From the NCBI RefSeq assembly GCF_019448235.1, contig NZ_CP080409.1, forward strand, positions 248,001-312,000: a DNA stretch of 64,000 nucleotides, written 5' to 3'. The DNA comes from Nocardioides panacisoli (lineage in GTDB: Bacteria; Actinomycetota; Actinomycetes; Propionibacteriales; Nocardioidaceae). A program made the translations under genes and the position numbers. Below are positions 64,000 through 64,000 of the stretch, piece by piece. How positions within the stretch are numbered: position 1 is the first letter of the stretch; each line of letters begins with the position of its first letter. The notes below the pieces were generated by a model that saw nothing but the letters and a program-made list of their open reading frames with translations, was not told where the DNA came from and made no database searches.

Positions 64000-64000
64000 C

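Overview
This window comes from a high-GC Gram-positive actinobacterium, most likely from the Nocardioides neighbourhood. The evidence is codon use dominated by G or C in the third position, many GTG starts, and actinobacterial marker genes (tandem clpP1-clpP2, a DUF4233 protein, an acyl-CoA carboxylase with an epsilon subunit, class E sortase, LCP proteins, a 13E12-type DUF222 protein). The genus is inferred from gene style only. Genes are densely packed (about 60 protein genes and two tRNAs), and no gene-free stretch exceeds about 300 bases. The longest is the 305 bp tRNA region at 22948-23252.

Region by region. 1-3.4 kb: the end of a probable folC, a DUF4233 membrane protein and secA. 3.4-26.5 kb: nucleoside and sugar salvage (add, deoC with two aldehyde dehydrogenase genes, a phosphohexomutase, purine nucleoside phosphorylase, rpiB), mixed with secreted peptidases (M28, S8), a YncE-like secreted protein, two flavoprotein disulfide reductases (lpdA and a cysteine-less relative), and a Nei-type DNA glycosylase. 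23.0-29.2 kb: tRNA-Gly and tRNA-Pro, then protein quality control (tig, clpP1, clpP2, clpX). 29.3-33.4 kb: a pair of inverted intergenic repeats, an archaeal-type valS and a SpoIID/LytB-like protein. 33.4-50.4 kb: biotin-dependent carboxylation (pyc, a biotin carboxylase/BCCP alpha chain, the beta and epsilon chains, birA) with acyl-CoA dehydrogenases and maf. Between maf and the epsilon gene lies an accessory stretch: a YcaQ-like glycosylase, a DUF885 hydrolase, an AT-richer unknown gene, and an apparently SOS-controlled DUF222-HNH gene. 50.3-64.0 kb: an Rv1264-like adenylate cyclase, purK, purE, a second acyl-CoA dehydrogenase, a sortase next to an LPNTG substrate, two LCP ligases, a thioesterase, and a LysR regulator divergent from a threonine dehydratase-like gene.

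Several blocks match the order I remember for Mycobacterium tuberculosis (lpdA-deoD-pmmB-add; rpiB-nei-tig-clpP1-clpP2-clpX; accA3-maf-accE-accD-birA-purK-purE-fadE25-LCP). Functional assignments in those blocks therefore rest on both motifs and context. Functionally, adenosine and deoxynucleosides can be broken down through Add, PNP and DeoC, and the acetaldehyde made by DeoC is probably handled by the adjacent aldehyde dehydrogenase pair. That pair looks like a split ALDH16. BirA, beside accD-accE, would biotinylate both the alpha chain and pyruvate carboxylase.

A window-wide signal is that at least 18 genes carry a TANNNT hexamer (often TAGGCT or TAGGAT) ending 6-8 bases before the start codon. 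This is the geometry expected of leaderless mRNAs. I did no database searches. Motif positions are counted by hand and may be off by one or two residues.
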